Below are positions 32,586-43,478 of a stretch of DNA of 45,816 nt, one piece after another. This stretch comes from Desulfobulbaceae bacterium (lineage in GTDB: Bacteria; Desulfobacterota; Desulfobulbia; Desulfobulbales; Desulfocapsaceae). The translations under genes were made by a program, and so were the position numbers. The DNA is taken from contig JAABQY010000003.1 of the NCBI GenBank assembly GCA_011391225.1, forward strand, positions 1-45,816, given 5' to 3'. The notes under the pieces are model-generated. The model did no database searches. It saw only the letters and a program-made list of their open reading frames with translations, and was not told the origin of the DNA. Positions within the stretch are counted from its first letter, which is position 1. Every line of letters starts with the position of its first letter.

Positions 32586-33526
32586 CCGACGCCCTTCGTA
32601 TCCTCTCTCCCGGGCCATGTACGACCGTGCAGGATCTTGGCCGCTTTGGCCATTACCATATGGGTGTTCCGGTATCCGGAGCCCTCGACAACTATGCCGC
32701 CCGGATCGCCAACTGGCTGGTGGGTAATCCGGATAATTGCGCGACCCTAGAGATGTCGTTGATCGGTGCCGGCATGGAATTCCTCTGTCCCGCCGACATT
32801 GCCATAACCGGCGCCGCCATGCAGCCGCAGATAAACGGCCGGCCTTGCCGGCAATGGACGTCTATCCGCGTTTCGCACGGCGATATCCTGCATCTTGGCG
32901 CCGCCGACAACGGCTGCCGGGCTTATCTGGCCATCAGTGGCGGCATTGAGGTACCTCTCGTCCTGGGGAGTCGCTCGACCTATCTTGGCGGCCAGCTCGG
33001 CGGCCTGGACGGACGAATGCTTACCGCCGGAGACATCCTGCAGCGCGGCGTGGGGCCGCTTCTTCATGCCACAAAGACACTGCCGTGGTTTCCGCTCTAC
33101 CCCGAGACAGCCCTCCTGCGGGCAATTGCCGGACCGCACGACGACTATTTCCACAACCATCTGCAGCAGTTTTTCGATGCCACCTTCAAGGTCACTGCCC
33201 AGATCAATCGCATGGGAGCACGACTTGAAGGACCGACGATACACCGCGACACGACTGCCCCGGAGAGCATTCTGTCTGAACCGATAATACCTGGAAATGT
33301 GCAGATTCCGGCCGGCGGCCAGCCCATTGTCCTCTTAATGGAACAGACCATCGGCGGCTACACCAATATCGCCACGGTCATCTCCATCGATATCTGGCGG
33401 ATGGGTCAGGCAAAACCGGGCGACGAGGTGCGCTTTATCCCGGTCCACCTGGAAAAGGCACACCAGTTGTACCGGGAATGGGCGGGGTTTCTAACATCAA
33501 CCAAAGCCCTTCTGGAGCGGGCTTAA
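32582..33526 (+). CDS. pxpC: 5-oxoprolinase subunit C (KipA-like)
   Basis: A 314-residue protein of the biotin-dependent carboxyltransferase-like KipA family. Signatures are SPGPCTTVQDLGRFGHYHMG, VPVSGALDNYAARIANWLVGN, AYLAISGGIEVPLVLGSRST and LMEQTIGGYTNIATVIS. The start overlaps the pxpB stop (ATGA). With PxpA and PxpB it forms the full enzyme. Last gene of the operon: a 110-base gap follows before tcdA. Confidence 0.94.
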   Translation: MTDALRILSPGPCTTVQDLGRFGHYHMGVPVSGALDNYAARIANWLVGNPDNCATLEMSLIGAGMEFLCPADIAITGAAMQPQINGRPCRQWTSIRVSHGDILHLGAADNGCRAYLAISGGIEVPLVLGSRSTYLGGQLGGLDGRMLTAGDILQRGVGPLLHATKTLPWFPLYPETALLRAIAGPHDDYFHNHLQQFFDATFKVTAQINRMGARLEGPTIHRDTTAPESILSEPIIPGNVQIPAGGQPIVLLMEQTIGGYTNIATVISIDIWRMGQAKPGDEVRFIPVHLEKAHQLYREWAGFLTSTKALLERA

Positions 33527-33637
33527 GCGGTCAGGGAACATACAGTTGGGCACAACGCAAGAGCGCTCACCTGGAGAGATATAACAACTCATCCGACAGA
33601 AATCCAACTTGATGGCAACAATGTGACTTTTACCCTT

Positions 33638-34381
33638 ATGGACAGATTTATTCGAACACGGCGACTCCTCGGCGAAGAACGCTTTGCCCTCCTCCAATCG
33701 CGGATGGTTACAATTGTCGGCCTTGGCGCCGTCGGCGGCTATGTCGTGGAAGGGCTGGTGCGGGCCGGGATCAACCACCTGCGTATTGTCGATTACGACA
33801 CCATCCAGCCGAGCAACATCAATCGCCAACTCCTCGCCCTGGAGACCACTTTGGGCAGAGCCAAGGCCGAAGTTGCTCAAGAAAGGATCCTGGCCATCAA
33901 TTCAGAATGCCGGGTCGAGGTCCTGCAACTCTTTGCCGGTGAAGAAACCATGCAACAGATCCTTGCGCCAAAACCTGATTTGCTCATCGACGCCATCGAC
34001 TCGCTCAATCCGAAGACCCAGCTGCTGCATAGCGCCTATCTCAGCAAAATTCCAACCATCAGTTCCATGGGCGCCGCCCTGCGCACCGACCCAACCCTGA
34101 TCCGCTCCGGCGATCTTTTCTCCACCTCGAACTGCCCGCTGGCCAGACATCTGCGCAAACGATTGCGCAGGCGTGGCGTCGGCGAGGGGATTTCCTGCGT
34201 CTATTCGATCGAAAAAATTGATTTTGATTACCAGTTGCCGGAAGATGATGACGGTGTCGACACCAGTTCCTATGCCGACCGGGGGAGAAAACGCAATGTC
34301 CTCGGCAGCTTGCCGACGATTACCGGGATTTTCGGATTGACTATTGCCAACATGGCTCTTTTGCAGCTCTCGCAGCTCTGA
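33638..34381 (+). CDS. tcdA: tRNA threonylcarbamoyladenosine dehydratase-like (TcdA/ThiF family)
   Basis: A 247-residue E1-like ATP-binding protein of the TcdA/CsdL type, which converts t6A to its cyclic form at position 37 of ANN-decoding tRNAs. The nucleotide fold starts TIVGLGAVGGYVVEGLVRAG, then LRIVDYDTIQPSNINRQ with the adenylation Arg, LIDAIDSLNPKTQLL, and the C-terminal RKRNVLGSLPTITGIFG. Length and order fit TcdA. The start is uncertain: I use ATG-33638, and an in-frame GTG lies five codons earlier. Neither has a strong ribosome-binding site. Other ThiF/MoeB-like roles are less likely, since no sulfur-carrier gene is near. Confidence 0.87.
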   Translation: MDRFIRTRRLLGEERFALLQSRMVTIVGLGAVGGYVVEGLVRAGINHLRIVDYDTIQPSNINRQLLALETTLGRAKAEVAQERILAINSECRVEVLQLFAGEETMQQILAPKPDLLIDAIDSLNPKTQLLHSAYLSKIPTISSMGAALRTDPTLIRSGDLFSTSNCPLARHLRKRLRRRGVGEGISCVYSIEKIDFDYQLPEDDDGVDTSSYADRGRKRNVLGSLPTITGIFGLTIANMALLQLSQL

Positions 34382-34752
34382 GCTCGCTTTATCTAGCCAG
34401 ACTTGCCCAGTTTATGGTCATATATGAAATTGATGCTTGGCCTAAATATGCAGAGACTTTCACTCTGGTGCAGGCATGAAAATCGTCTGCTGCGAAAAAA
34501 TGTCGCCAATTCCCGGAGAATATTGCCTGTTTTTTTGCGGAAAAGGCCTTGGCGATCTTGGTCTATTGCCAGTTATATGGTTAAAGCGTAAAAATAATTG
34601 CGAAAGCTGTCGAGAAAAGGTAGTTTTGATTCATTAGATCGGAGGGCTCTTCGTTGGAAAAGGCTTTTTTAGAAAGCCCGCAGAAAGCGACAACTTATTC
34701 CCCTCAGCTACAGCATCATTTTGAAAATTAACCCTCTATTTGATTAAATCCA
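34382..34752. other. Intergenic region before the signalling cluster
   Basis: These 371 bases hold no convincing gene. A 62-codon frame (34403-34591) is open but has no recognisable product and no ribosome-binding site. The sequence becomes A/T-rich towards the HDOD gene and should contain its promoter. Confidence 0.5.
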
Positions 34753-36993
34753 ATGCTCAGCAAAGAAAATGTTTATGCTAAAATCAAGAAATCTGGAAAT
34801 CTGCCCAGCCTTCCCGAAATATTACTGAAATTGCTTGAAGCATGTGACAATGAAACAACCTCCCTTCCGGAAATAGCCGAGATCATCAGTAAAGACCCTG
34901 CTCTCAGTTTCAGGGTACTGCAACTTGTCAACTCTGCAAATTATGGTCTTTGCCGCAATTTTATCAGCGTTGACCAGGCAGTTATTTATCTTGGCGCGAA
35001 AAGCATAAAAAATATTGCAGTAACGACATGTATTCACCAGGTTTTCGAAGGAAAACGCTTCAACACAATTAAAACCTTCAAAATCAGCGCATTCTGGTGG
35101 CACTCACTCATGTGTGCCACTCTTTCAAGGCGCATAGCAAAAAAGATTCAATATGCTAATATCGATGAGGCTTACTTGTCCGGATTGCTTCATGACATCG
35201 GCAGACTGATTTTAATATCGACGTTTCCCGAAGAGCACAAGACCTTTTTGCTTGAGACAGAAGATATATGGAATGAATTGTGGGCTGAAAAACAGCTGAT
35301 CGGCATAACACATAGTGAAGCCGGTGCATGGCTCGTACATAACTGGAATCTGAATTCTCTCATAGCGGATGCCATAAGGTATCATCATGAACCATTGGAA
35401 CAGATCAAGGAGGCCTTCTCATTGATCAAGGTCGTCTATCTTGCAAACCTGATAAGAGAGAATAGCAGCGATCACGAACGTAACCTTGGGGCGGGTAGTC
35501 TGCTGCTGGGGCTAGACAGTGATGATATCGAGAGCATCATAGAAGGTGCAACGGAGGAAGTTCTCGAGATTGCCGAAAATTTGAATGTCAACGCCAAACC
35601 ACAAGGAACCTCAGAGAAAAGCAAACAAAACAGCGATGAATCTCCCGCCGGACAGATGCTGCCCGAAGAATCAATTGAAGACGAAGATTACCAGCATAAT
35701 ACTGCGAAGAGCCAAGATGTACTAGTCTCAAGGATTAAAAACATTGCCCTCTTATCAGGGTTTCTTGAAAATCTTGTCCAGGCAGGAGACAGTGAGGCCA
35801 TTATCACTGTGTTTGAGCAATCGATGAGCATCCTTTTTAATATCGAAAAGGTGCTTTTTTTTCTGCCGGACAAAGACGGTCTTTTGCTGAAAGGGCGCAC
35901 CTCGACCACCAGTGAACTGCAGCACTTGAGTCAAAGCCTCGCCCTCCCAGTGCAACGCAGTTCAAGTCAGATAGTAAAGGCCTACCTCACCCAATCCCTG
36001 ACATACCTGACGTCTGAAATCAAACACGACAATCTTGCAGATGTACAGTTGCTCAGTGCCTTCAGGAGTACTACGGTTCTCCTTGTCCCTATTTTTGCAC
36101 ATAAAAAGCCGATAGGTGTCATCCTTCTTGGTCTCCCGCAATCTGTAAAAACACTCTCCTTGAGTGATTGCAAGCTTGTTCAGGTAATAGCTCAGCAAGT
36201 TGGGCTCTGCTTTTTCCTGGAAAATATGCAGGCCCGAAAGGCCGAAGAAATTGAGATTGAGAGAAAGGCCGCAATCTCCATGACTGCAAGAAAATTCGCC
36301 CATGAAATCAACAACCCACTCGGCATCATTAGCAATTACCTTACAACACTCCGCCTCAAGCTCTCAAAGGAAAATGATATCCAGGAAGAACTTGGTGTTA
36401 TCGGTGAAGAGATACATAGAATCTCAACAATGATCAATCAGATGGATATGTTCTCCAGCACTGTTTTTCCCGAAATGGCCTTGACTGATGTAAATGCCGT
36501 CATCGAAGATATCATCCACATATTCAAAGCACCTCTTTCTGCTGCCTCAGGCACAATCATTACGTTCATACCGGATGGCCAGCTTCCCAAAATACTGACG
36601 TCAAAGGATGCTCTCAAACAGATCATCATCAACTTGCTCAAAAATGCTGCCGAAGCAATCGTCGGCGGTGGTAATGTTGCGGTCAGGACCGGGATGCTCA
36701 CGGATAAACCGCACGACGACGAGGCGAACCAACCAGAACAGATTGAAATCGTTGTAGATGACACAGGGCCAGGGATTCCGGAGGCGATCTTGAAAAATCT
36801 TTACAAACCGTTTGTTACGACCAAAACAAGTGGCCATTCCGGCCTTGGTCTGTCGATCGTTCAGAAAACCGTCAAAGATCTTGGCGGCTCAATTTCCTGC
36901 ATGAGCAGGCCGAATGCCGGCACACGCTTTTCTATCCGTCTCCCACTAGCGAGAAATGACAATGGACTCCGCGCCGAAAATTCTACTTGTTGA
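34753..36993 (+). CDS. HDOD-GAF sensor histidine kinase
   Basis: A 746-residue cytoplasmic signalling protein. Residues about 10-215 are an HDOD domain (SKDPALSFRVLQLVNSANYG, LLHDIGRLI with the HD pair, RYHHEPL). A charged linker follows (270-315), then a GAF-like domain (about 330-490, ending VLLVPIFAHKKPIGVILLGL). A HisKA domain has the phospho-His517 in FAHEINNPLGIISNYL, and the HATPase has INLLKNAAEA, DDTGPGIP and GHSGLGLSIV. There is no membrane segment. No ribosome-binding site is clear at ATG-34753. Its end overlaps the next kinase by 38 bases, so the two are probably translated together. The HDOD fused to a kinase hints at cell-cycle or stress signalling, which is inference. Confidence 0.9.
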   Translation: MLSKENVYAKIKKSGNLPSLPEILLKLLEACDNETTSLPEIAEIISKDPALSFRVLQLVNSANYGLCRNFISVDQAVIYLGAKSIKNIAVTTCIHQVFEGKRFNTIKTFKISAFWWHSLMCATLSRRIAKKIQYANIDEAYLSGLLHDIGRLILISTFPEEHKTFLLETEDIWNELWAEKQLIGITHSEAGAWLVHNWNLNSLIADAIRYHHEPLEQIKEAFSLIKVVYLANLIRENSSDHERNLGAGSLLLGLDSDDIESIIEGATEEVLEIAENLNVNAKPQGTSEKSKQNSDESPAGQMLPEESIEDEDYQHNTAKSQDVLVSRIKNIALLSGFLENLVQAGDSEAIITVFEQSMSILFNIEKVLFFLPDKDGLLLKGRTSTTSELQHLSQSLALPVQRSSSQIVKAYLTQSLTYLTSEIKHDNLADVQLLSAFRSTTVLLVPIFAHKKPIGVILLGLPQSVKTLSLSDCKLVQVIAQQVGLCFFLENMQARKAEEIEIERKAAISMTARKFAHEINNPLGIISNYLTTLRLKLSKENDIQEELGVIGEEIHRISTMINQMDMFSSTVFPEMALTDVNAVIEDIIHIFKAPLSAASGTIITFIPDGQLPKILTSKDALKQIIINLLKNAAEAIVGGGNVAVRTGMLTDKPHDDEANQPEQIEIVVDDTGPGIPEAILKNLYKPFVTTKTSGHSGLGLSIVQKTVKDLGGSISCMSRPNAGTRFSIRLPLARNDNGLRAENSTC

Positions 36994-38872
36994 CGACGAA
37001 GAGCGGTTTGCTAAAAGTTTGCAAATCATTCTCGCACACTATGACTACCTGTGTACCGTCGCCTATAGCGGTTCCGAGGCCATCAGACTTCTCAAGGATG
37101 AGAGTTATAGTATTGCATTGCTCGATGTAAATTTGCCGGACATGTCCGGGTGTGACATTTTAGATTTTGTTAACACATCCCGAATAAAAACCACTTCCAT
37201 TATGTTGACCGGCATAAGTACCGTAGAAACCGCTGTCCAGGCTATGAAGCACGGCGCTTATGATTTCCTCAACAAACCCGTCAACCATGAATTGTTAATA
37301 AAAACGATCGATAATGCCCTTCGCCACCACACCCTCACCTGGGAATTGGCAGCAAGCGAGAAAAGATTCAAAGTCCTTGCCGAAGCCTCCCTGGAAGGTG
37401 TCGTAGTTCATCACAACGGTAAACTCATTGAGGCCAATAATCAGTTTTTCTCAATGTTCGGCTATACCAAGGAAGAACTGGCACAAGGGATATTTATTGA
37501 TAGATTACTTACGCCCTCTTCCCAGCAAATTGTAAATCAACATATAGAAAACTCCTTTTTTGGAAGATACGAACTTTCCGGTGTAAGAAAGGACGGAACG
37601 GAATTCCCCCTTGAGGTGAATTCGCGACAAATCAATTACCTTGATATCCCTGCCCGCGTTTGTGCCATCAGGGATCTTTCGGATCGAGTAAATGCCGAAG
37701 AAGAAAAGCTCGAACTCCAAAAAAAATTGGCAAAAGCTAACAAGCTTAGAGCCTTAGGCTTGATGGCCGGCTCTGTCGCCCATGATTTGAATAATATCCT
37801 TTCAGGTGTTGTGAGTTACCCTGAACTCCTTCTTACACAAATAAGCACGGATGACAAACTGTATTCCGGGATAAAGCGCATGCAAGACGCGGGAAAGAGA
37901 GCAGCGGCGGTTGTCGCCGATCTCGTATTATTGGCGCGGGGTGGTTCGGTTTCAGCAACCGTTGAAAATTTAAACAATATACTTTCCATCCACCTCAATT
38001 CCATAGAACACAATGCACGGCGTGCCAAATATCCAAATGTCGTCATACAAACAGACCTTCAACAAAATCTTTATAATACCCGCTGTTCAAGTCAGCACAT
38101 TCATAAAACCTTCCTCAACCTTATCGGCAATGCCCTTGAAGCAGTGCAGGTGAATGGTCTTATTCGTATAACTACAGAAAACTGCAAGTTTACTCACCCG
38201 GAGTCGCTCAACCAGACACCAACGTCCGGCGCTGATTATGTCAAACTTACCATTTCCGACAATGGACCGGGAATACCGCAGGATGATTTAGATCGTATTT
38301 TCGATCCATTCTATTCTACAAAAAAAATGGGGAGAAGCGGCACAGGTCTCGGGTTATCTATCGTCTGGAATACCGTCCAGCAGCACAATGGCTGGATCGA
38401 AGTGAAAGATAACAGCCCAGGGGCAATTTTTGAGATATATCTGCCGGCAACGACTGAACACATGGTTTCAACCCAAGCTGAAAATATTATTCGCTCCCAT
38501 AAGGGTAATGGAGAAAAGATCCTGCTTATCGACGACCAACCGGAGCAAAATGAGATCCTGGGGAATTTGCTTTCCAACCTGGGGTATATAACGTATTCGG
38601 TAACGAGCGGTGAAGAGGGTATTAAGTTTTTGCAATCCAAAGATGTGCATTTGGTTCTACTCGATATGATCATGGGCGAGGGATTGAACGGACGCGAAAC
38701 CTACGAAAAAATTCTGCAAATACGGCCTGGCCAGAAGGCGATTATTGTTAGCGGCTACTCCAAAAATGAGGAAATTTTTAAAGCCAAAGCCTTAGGGGTA
38801 GCGTTTTGCCTGGAAAAACCTATAACCATGCCAATACTGAGCGTTGCAATACGACAGGCACTCATCAGTTAA
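36956..38872 (+). CDS. Hybrid histidine kinase REC-PAS-HisKA-HATPase-REC
   Basis: A 638-residue kinase with receivers at both ends. REC1 (about 8-122) has Asp57 in LLDVNLPDMSG and Lys in DFLNKPV. PAS follows (130-250, VVVHHNGKLIEANNQFFSMFGYT). HisKA has His276 in GSVAHDLNNILSGVV, and HATPase has FLNLIGNALEAV, DNGPGIP and GRSGTGLGLSIVW. REC2 (about 520-635) has Asp570 in LVLLDMIMGEG. No membrane helix is seen. ATG-36956 lies within the end of the HDOD kinase gene, and a second ATG is at 36962. Two receivers suggest a phosphorelay with the upstream kinase or an external phosphotransfer protein. Confidence 0.93.
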   Translation: MTMDSAPKILLVDDEERFAKSLQIILAHYDYLCTVAYSGSEAIRLLKDESYSIALLDVNLPDMSGCDILDFVNTSRIKTTSIMLTGISTVETAVQAMKHGAYDFLNKPVNHELLIKTIDNALRHHTLTWELAASEKRFKVLAEASLEGVVVHHNGKLIEANNQFFSMFGYTKEELAQGIFIDRLLTPSSQQIVNQHIENSFFGRYELSGVRKDGTEFPLEVNSRQINYLDIPARVCAIRDLSDRVNAEEEKLELQKKLAKANKLRALGLMAGSVAHDLNNILSGVVSYPELLLTQISTDDKLYSGIKRMQDAGKRAAAVVADLVLLARGGSVSATVENLNNILSIHLNSIEHNARRAKYPNVVIQTDLQQNLYNTRCSSQHIHKTFLNLIGNALEAVQVNGLIRITTENCKFTHPESLNQTPTSGADYVKLTISDNGPGIPQDDLDRIFDPFYSTKKMGRSGTGLGLSIVWNTVQQHNGWIEVKDNSPGAIFEIYLPATTEHMVSTQAENIIRSHKGNGEKILLIDDQPEQNEILGNLLSNLGYITYSVTSGEEGIKFLQSKDVHLVLLDMIMGEGLNGRETYEKILQIRPGQKAIIVSGYSKNEEIFKAKALGVAFCLEKPITMPILSVAIRQALIS

Positions 38873-38926
38873 TGACCTGGTCGGTTCTTCTGACATGCGT
38901 GCCGGTTTACATTAACGGGGAAGAGG

Positions 38927-39454
38927 ATGAGTTGGTTAAGATATCAGGCACCAGATGTAATGTTTGTTAACGACCATTGCAGGACTGAGAATGACTATGT
39001 TCCTTGGCTGGTGGCCTCATTAGAGCGCTGCAAAGACTCCGTTCACATCTACGGAAAAAAGCAAGAGTTGTTATTTTACAACAACCGATTTCGGACCTTC
39101 GACCAGGCGACGGACATTGATTTGCTTAACCTGTATACTGTTTTCAGTTATCTCCAAAAAATATACTGCAATACCAAGGAGGCCATTGATAGTATTCTTG
39201 GCATATACGCAAATCCAACGCCTCGATTTTTCAATCTTTTTACAGCGAACAATGGCCCGGCAGTGCAATGCCGAGCATTCCCGGTATTGAAAAATGGAAA
39301 ACTTCTGGGAGTTGTTGTAGCGGCAGCTGACGGGCAACATCGTGGAGTAGGGATGCATGGAGAGCAGGTGCATGGTAACACTCAACCATGGGGATCGGTG
39401 AAAACGGGGCGGCCTGCTCCAAAAGATTTTTCCTCACCACCTCCTGGGTATTAA
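38927..39454 (+). CDS. Small PAS-like domain protein
   Basis: This 175-residue protein is not one I recognise by name. Residues 30-135 look like a degenerate PAS fold: WLVASLERCKDSVHIYGKKQ, ELLFYNNRFRTF, a helical middle, then RFFNLFTANNG and RAFPVLKNGKLLGVVVAAADG. The last 35 residues are Gly/Pro-rich and probably disordered. GAAGAGG lies before ATG-38927. The gene sits 54 bases after the hybrid kinase and could supply a sensory input to it. A stable hairpin follows. Confidence 0.6.
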   Translation: MSWLRYQAPDVMFVNDHCRTENDYVPWLVASLERCKDSVHIYGKKQELLFYNNRFRTFDQATDIDLLNLYTVFSYLQKIYCNTKEAIDSILGIYANPTPRFFNLFTANNGPAVQCRAFPVLKNGKLLGVVVAAADGQHRGVGMHGEQVHGNTQPWGSVKTGRPAPKDFSSPPPGY

Positions 39455-39458
39455 TGCG

Positions 39459-39486
39459 AAATAAGGGTGTTGCAACACCTTTATTT
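39459..39486 (+). terminator. Hairpin after the PAS-like gene
   Basis: A 13-pair stem with one G-U pair (39459-39471 with 39474-39486) starts five bases after the PAS-like stop. The right arm ends in CCTTTATTT and is followed by GG. It may stop or slow the signalling transcript before the DUF4388 gene. Confidence 0.5.
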
Positions 39487-39545
39487 GGTATCCTTGGTGT
39501 TGATGAAATACAACTGCCCATAAAATAAAAGCACAGGACATAGTG

Positions 39546-40109
39546 ATGACAGCCGTACTCTCCTTTCATGGTGATCTCAGACTGGTCTCCGCCGTAAATC
39601 TTTTTCAGTTGATTAAGCTCGCCACCTTGTCCGGACACCTGGTAGTCAATTGTGCCGAAAATTCAACCCATTTCCTCTTCACCGAGGGAAAACTTAATTA
39701 TGGATTTGCTCGAGAAGGACGCAAAAGAATTGGTCAGACACTTCTAGATTCAGAACTTATCACAAACCATCAACTGAATGCCTGTCTTGGTGACCAGAAG
39801 ACAGCAGGCAAATGGCAAAAACTGGGCTCCATTTTGGTGGAAAATGGCTATCTCAAACATTCACAGATCATAGCTCTTTTTCAAAAACAGGCTAAATCTG
39901 CGTTCTTTGAGACGGTTACCTGGCCAGAAGGAAAATTTATATTTATTGATACTTCCCCATTAGTTGAGGGTGACATTATTCTCGAGGAAAATATCGAAGC
40001 CCTTATTTTACAAAGTCTGATCTTGCTGGATGATGTCGAGGGGGATATGTCACCAGGTGACTACTCAGGAAACATTTTGAAGGAGAAAGAGCTGAATTCG
40101 GACAAATAA
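39546..40109 (+). CDS. DUF4388 domain protein
   Basis: A 187-residue cytoplasmic protein. The N-terminal 100 residues carry the DUF4388 pattern seen in Desulfobacterota and Myxococcota signalling proteins: FHGDLRLVSAVNLFQLIKLA, SGHLVVNCAENSTHFLFTEGKLNYG. The remainder (RIGQTLLDSELITNHQLNACL and GSILVENGYLKHSQIIALFQ) resembles the helical tail that often follows. The domain is linked to gliding and other signal outputs, but its molecular role is unknown. ATG-39546 has AGGA eight bases upstream, and an in-frame GTG precedes it by one codon. It closes the signalling cluster and converges on truA. Confidence 0.8.
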   Translation: MTAVLSFHGDLRLVSAVNLFQLIKLATLSGHLVVNCAENSTHFLFTEGKLNYGFAREGRKRIGQTLLDSELITNHQLNACLGDQKTAGKWQKLGSILVENGYLKHSQIIALFQKQAKSAFFETVTWPEGKFIFIDTSPLVEGDIILEENIEALILQSLILLDDVEGDMSPGDYSGNILKEKELNSDK

Positions 40110-40152
40110 TTACCCAGCCAACCAGAGCTTTATAATTGACTGACGACTGAGC

Positions 40153-40935
40153 CTACTCCCTAAGAAAACTTTCCAACTCTTTTGCCTCATAAAAAGCCTT
40201 TTCGAAAAACAACCCGGCAGCCGGGGCCGTATGATTGAAGGGAATATCGGAAGGGGCGTGCAGTAAAGCAGCAACCTCCTTCTCCGCTAAGCGGCGACAT
40301 CCGATTTCCACCAGGACCCCAACCATCCGTCGCACCATATGCCAGAGAAAATGCGATCCGACCACCCGCAGCCTGGTCAGCTCGCCGTCGGTCAGAACCC
40401 GGACTTGGTGCACCATGACCTTGGTCGATTTTTTCAGCTCCTGCTTCTCGGCAAAGGCGGCAAAATCGTGCATACCGGTCAGCATCGCCCCGGCCCGCTG
40501 CATGGCGGCAAGATCCATCTCGTCGTGCACCCACCAGCTGTAGCGCTTGCCGAAGGCTGACTTGCGGTTGCGCAGGTGATACACATAGCTCCTGGCAATA
40601 CAGCTATGCCGGGCATGAAAACGGCTGTCCACGGCCGTCACATCCCGCACCGCCATATCCTTGGGCAGGGTCTGATCGAGCATCCGGGTAACTACCTCGG
40701 CCGGCATCGCGCTTGCCACCTCTAGATGTGCAACATATTCGAGGGCGTGCACACCGGCGTCGGTGCGGCCGCACCCTTGAATATCGATCGGGATCTCACC
40801 AAAGACGCGAACTGCCGCCCTAAGAAGATCACCCTGCACGGTACGGGCATCGGTCTGTTTCTGCCAGCCGCTGAAATTGGTGCCGTCATATTCAAGGGTA
40901 AGACGATAGCGGCGAGGCATTCTTTTTTCAGTCAT
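40153..40935 (-). CDS. truA: tRNA pseudouridine(38-40) synthase
   Basis: TruA makes pseudouridine at positions 38-40 of tRNA anticodon arms. The 260 residues match family length. The start MPRRYRLTLEYDGTNFSGWQ is standard. The catalytic Asp59 lies in QGCGRTDAGVHALEYVAH, and FHARHSCIARSYVYHL, GSHFLWHMVRRMVG and a C-terminal APAAGLFFEKAFY are all present. AAGGAG precedes ATG-40935. Its start codon overlaps base for base the beginning of the truncated thpR frame on the other strand. Confidence 0.97.
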   Translation of the reverse strand: MTEKRMPRRYRLTLEYDGTNFSGWQKQTDARTVQGDLLRAAVRVFGEIPIDIQGCGRTDAGVHALEYVAHLEVASAMPAEVVTRMLDQTLPKDMAVRDVTAVDSRFHARHSCIARSYVYHLRNRKSAFGKRYSWWVHDEMDLAAMQRAGAMLTGMHDFAAFAEKQELKKSTKVMVHQVRVLTDGELTRLRVVGSHFLWHMVRRMVGVLVEIGCRRLAEKEVAALLHAPSDIPFNHTAPAAGLFFEKAFYEAKELESFLRE

Positions 40936-41320
40936 GGTCTACTCCTTATTGGCAGACAGCCGCGTGACGAGTTTGCAAGGCGTCGGCACCTTTCCGCCAC
41001 GCGGCACCCCTCGGGTTCTCTGGGCCGGAGTGCAGCCGCTTGGCGACCTTCTCGCCCTCCGCATGACCATGGAAAAGAAACTCGCGGAAATCGCTATCCC
41101 GCGAGAAAAACAGAAATATGCCCCGCACCTCACTCTGGCCAGGCTGAACAACCCTCCGCTCAGCCATTTGCAGCAGTTCCTTGCCGGCAATGCCTTCCTG
41201 AAAACCCCTGCCTTTACGGTTTCCGCCTTCAGCCTTTATAAAAGCCAGTTGACGAGGAACGGGCCGATACATAGTGAAGTGCAAAACTATGCATTAACGC
41301 CGCTTTCCGGCGAAGGTTGA
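40934..41320 (+). pseudogene. thpR: N-terminally truncated RNA 2',3'-cyclic phosphodiesterase (ThpR/LigT)
   Basis: Only the second half of a LigT/ThpR 2H phosphodiesterase remains. From about residue 13 it reads GVGTFPPRGTPRVLWAGVQ, then YAPHLTLARL, the second HxT motif, and a proper end (YKSQLTRNGPIHSEV). The first half, with the first HxT, is missing. Family members are about 180 residues and this frame has 128. Upstream sequence is the start of truA on the other strand, so the lost part is not in another frame nearby. One catalytic histidine alone cannot do the 2H chemistry, so I call it a pseudogene. It converges on fadH. Confidence 0.75.
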
Positions 41321-41326
41321 TATTTT

Positions 41327-43369
<2,043 letters not shown>

Positions 43370-43400
43370 TCAGTGCCTTCCCTTTGAGGAAGGTTTTCTG

Positions 43401-43469
43401 TTGCATCGTAAGCTCTGTGTACTATATAGAAGATCTTCTACAACCTCTCCATATTAACCAGTTGGTTAA
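43401..43469 (+). promoter_or_regulatory. Divergent promoter with two palindromes
   Basis: The 124-base gap between fadH and the radical SAM gene has TTGCAT (43401-43406) and TATATA (43423-43428) 16 bases apart on the forward strand. A perfect 14-base palindrome, TAGAAGATCTTCTA (43427-43440), overlaps the -10 end. A second, TTAACCA-GT-TGGTTAA (43454-43469), lies ten bases before the start codon. Either could be an operator for a fatty-acid or envelope regulator. Confidence 0.5.
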
Positions 43470-43478
43470 AAAAAGACT

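Noticed and set aside
34430-34460. Possible sigma-54 promoter before the signalling cluster
   Set aside because: A TTGGC and a TGC are present, but the spacing between GG and GC is nine bases, not ten, and flanks do not match.
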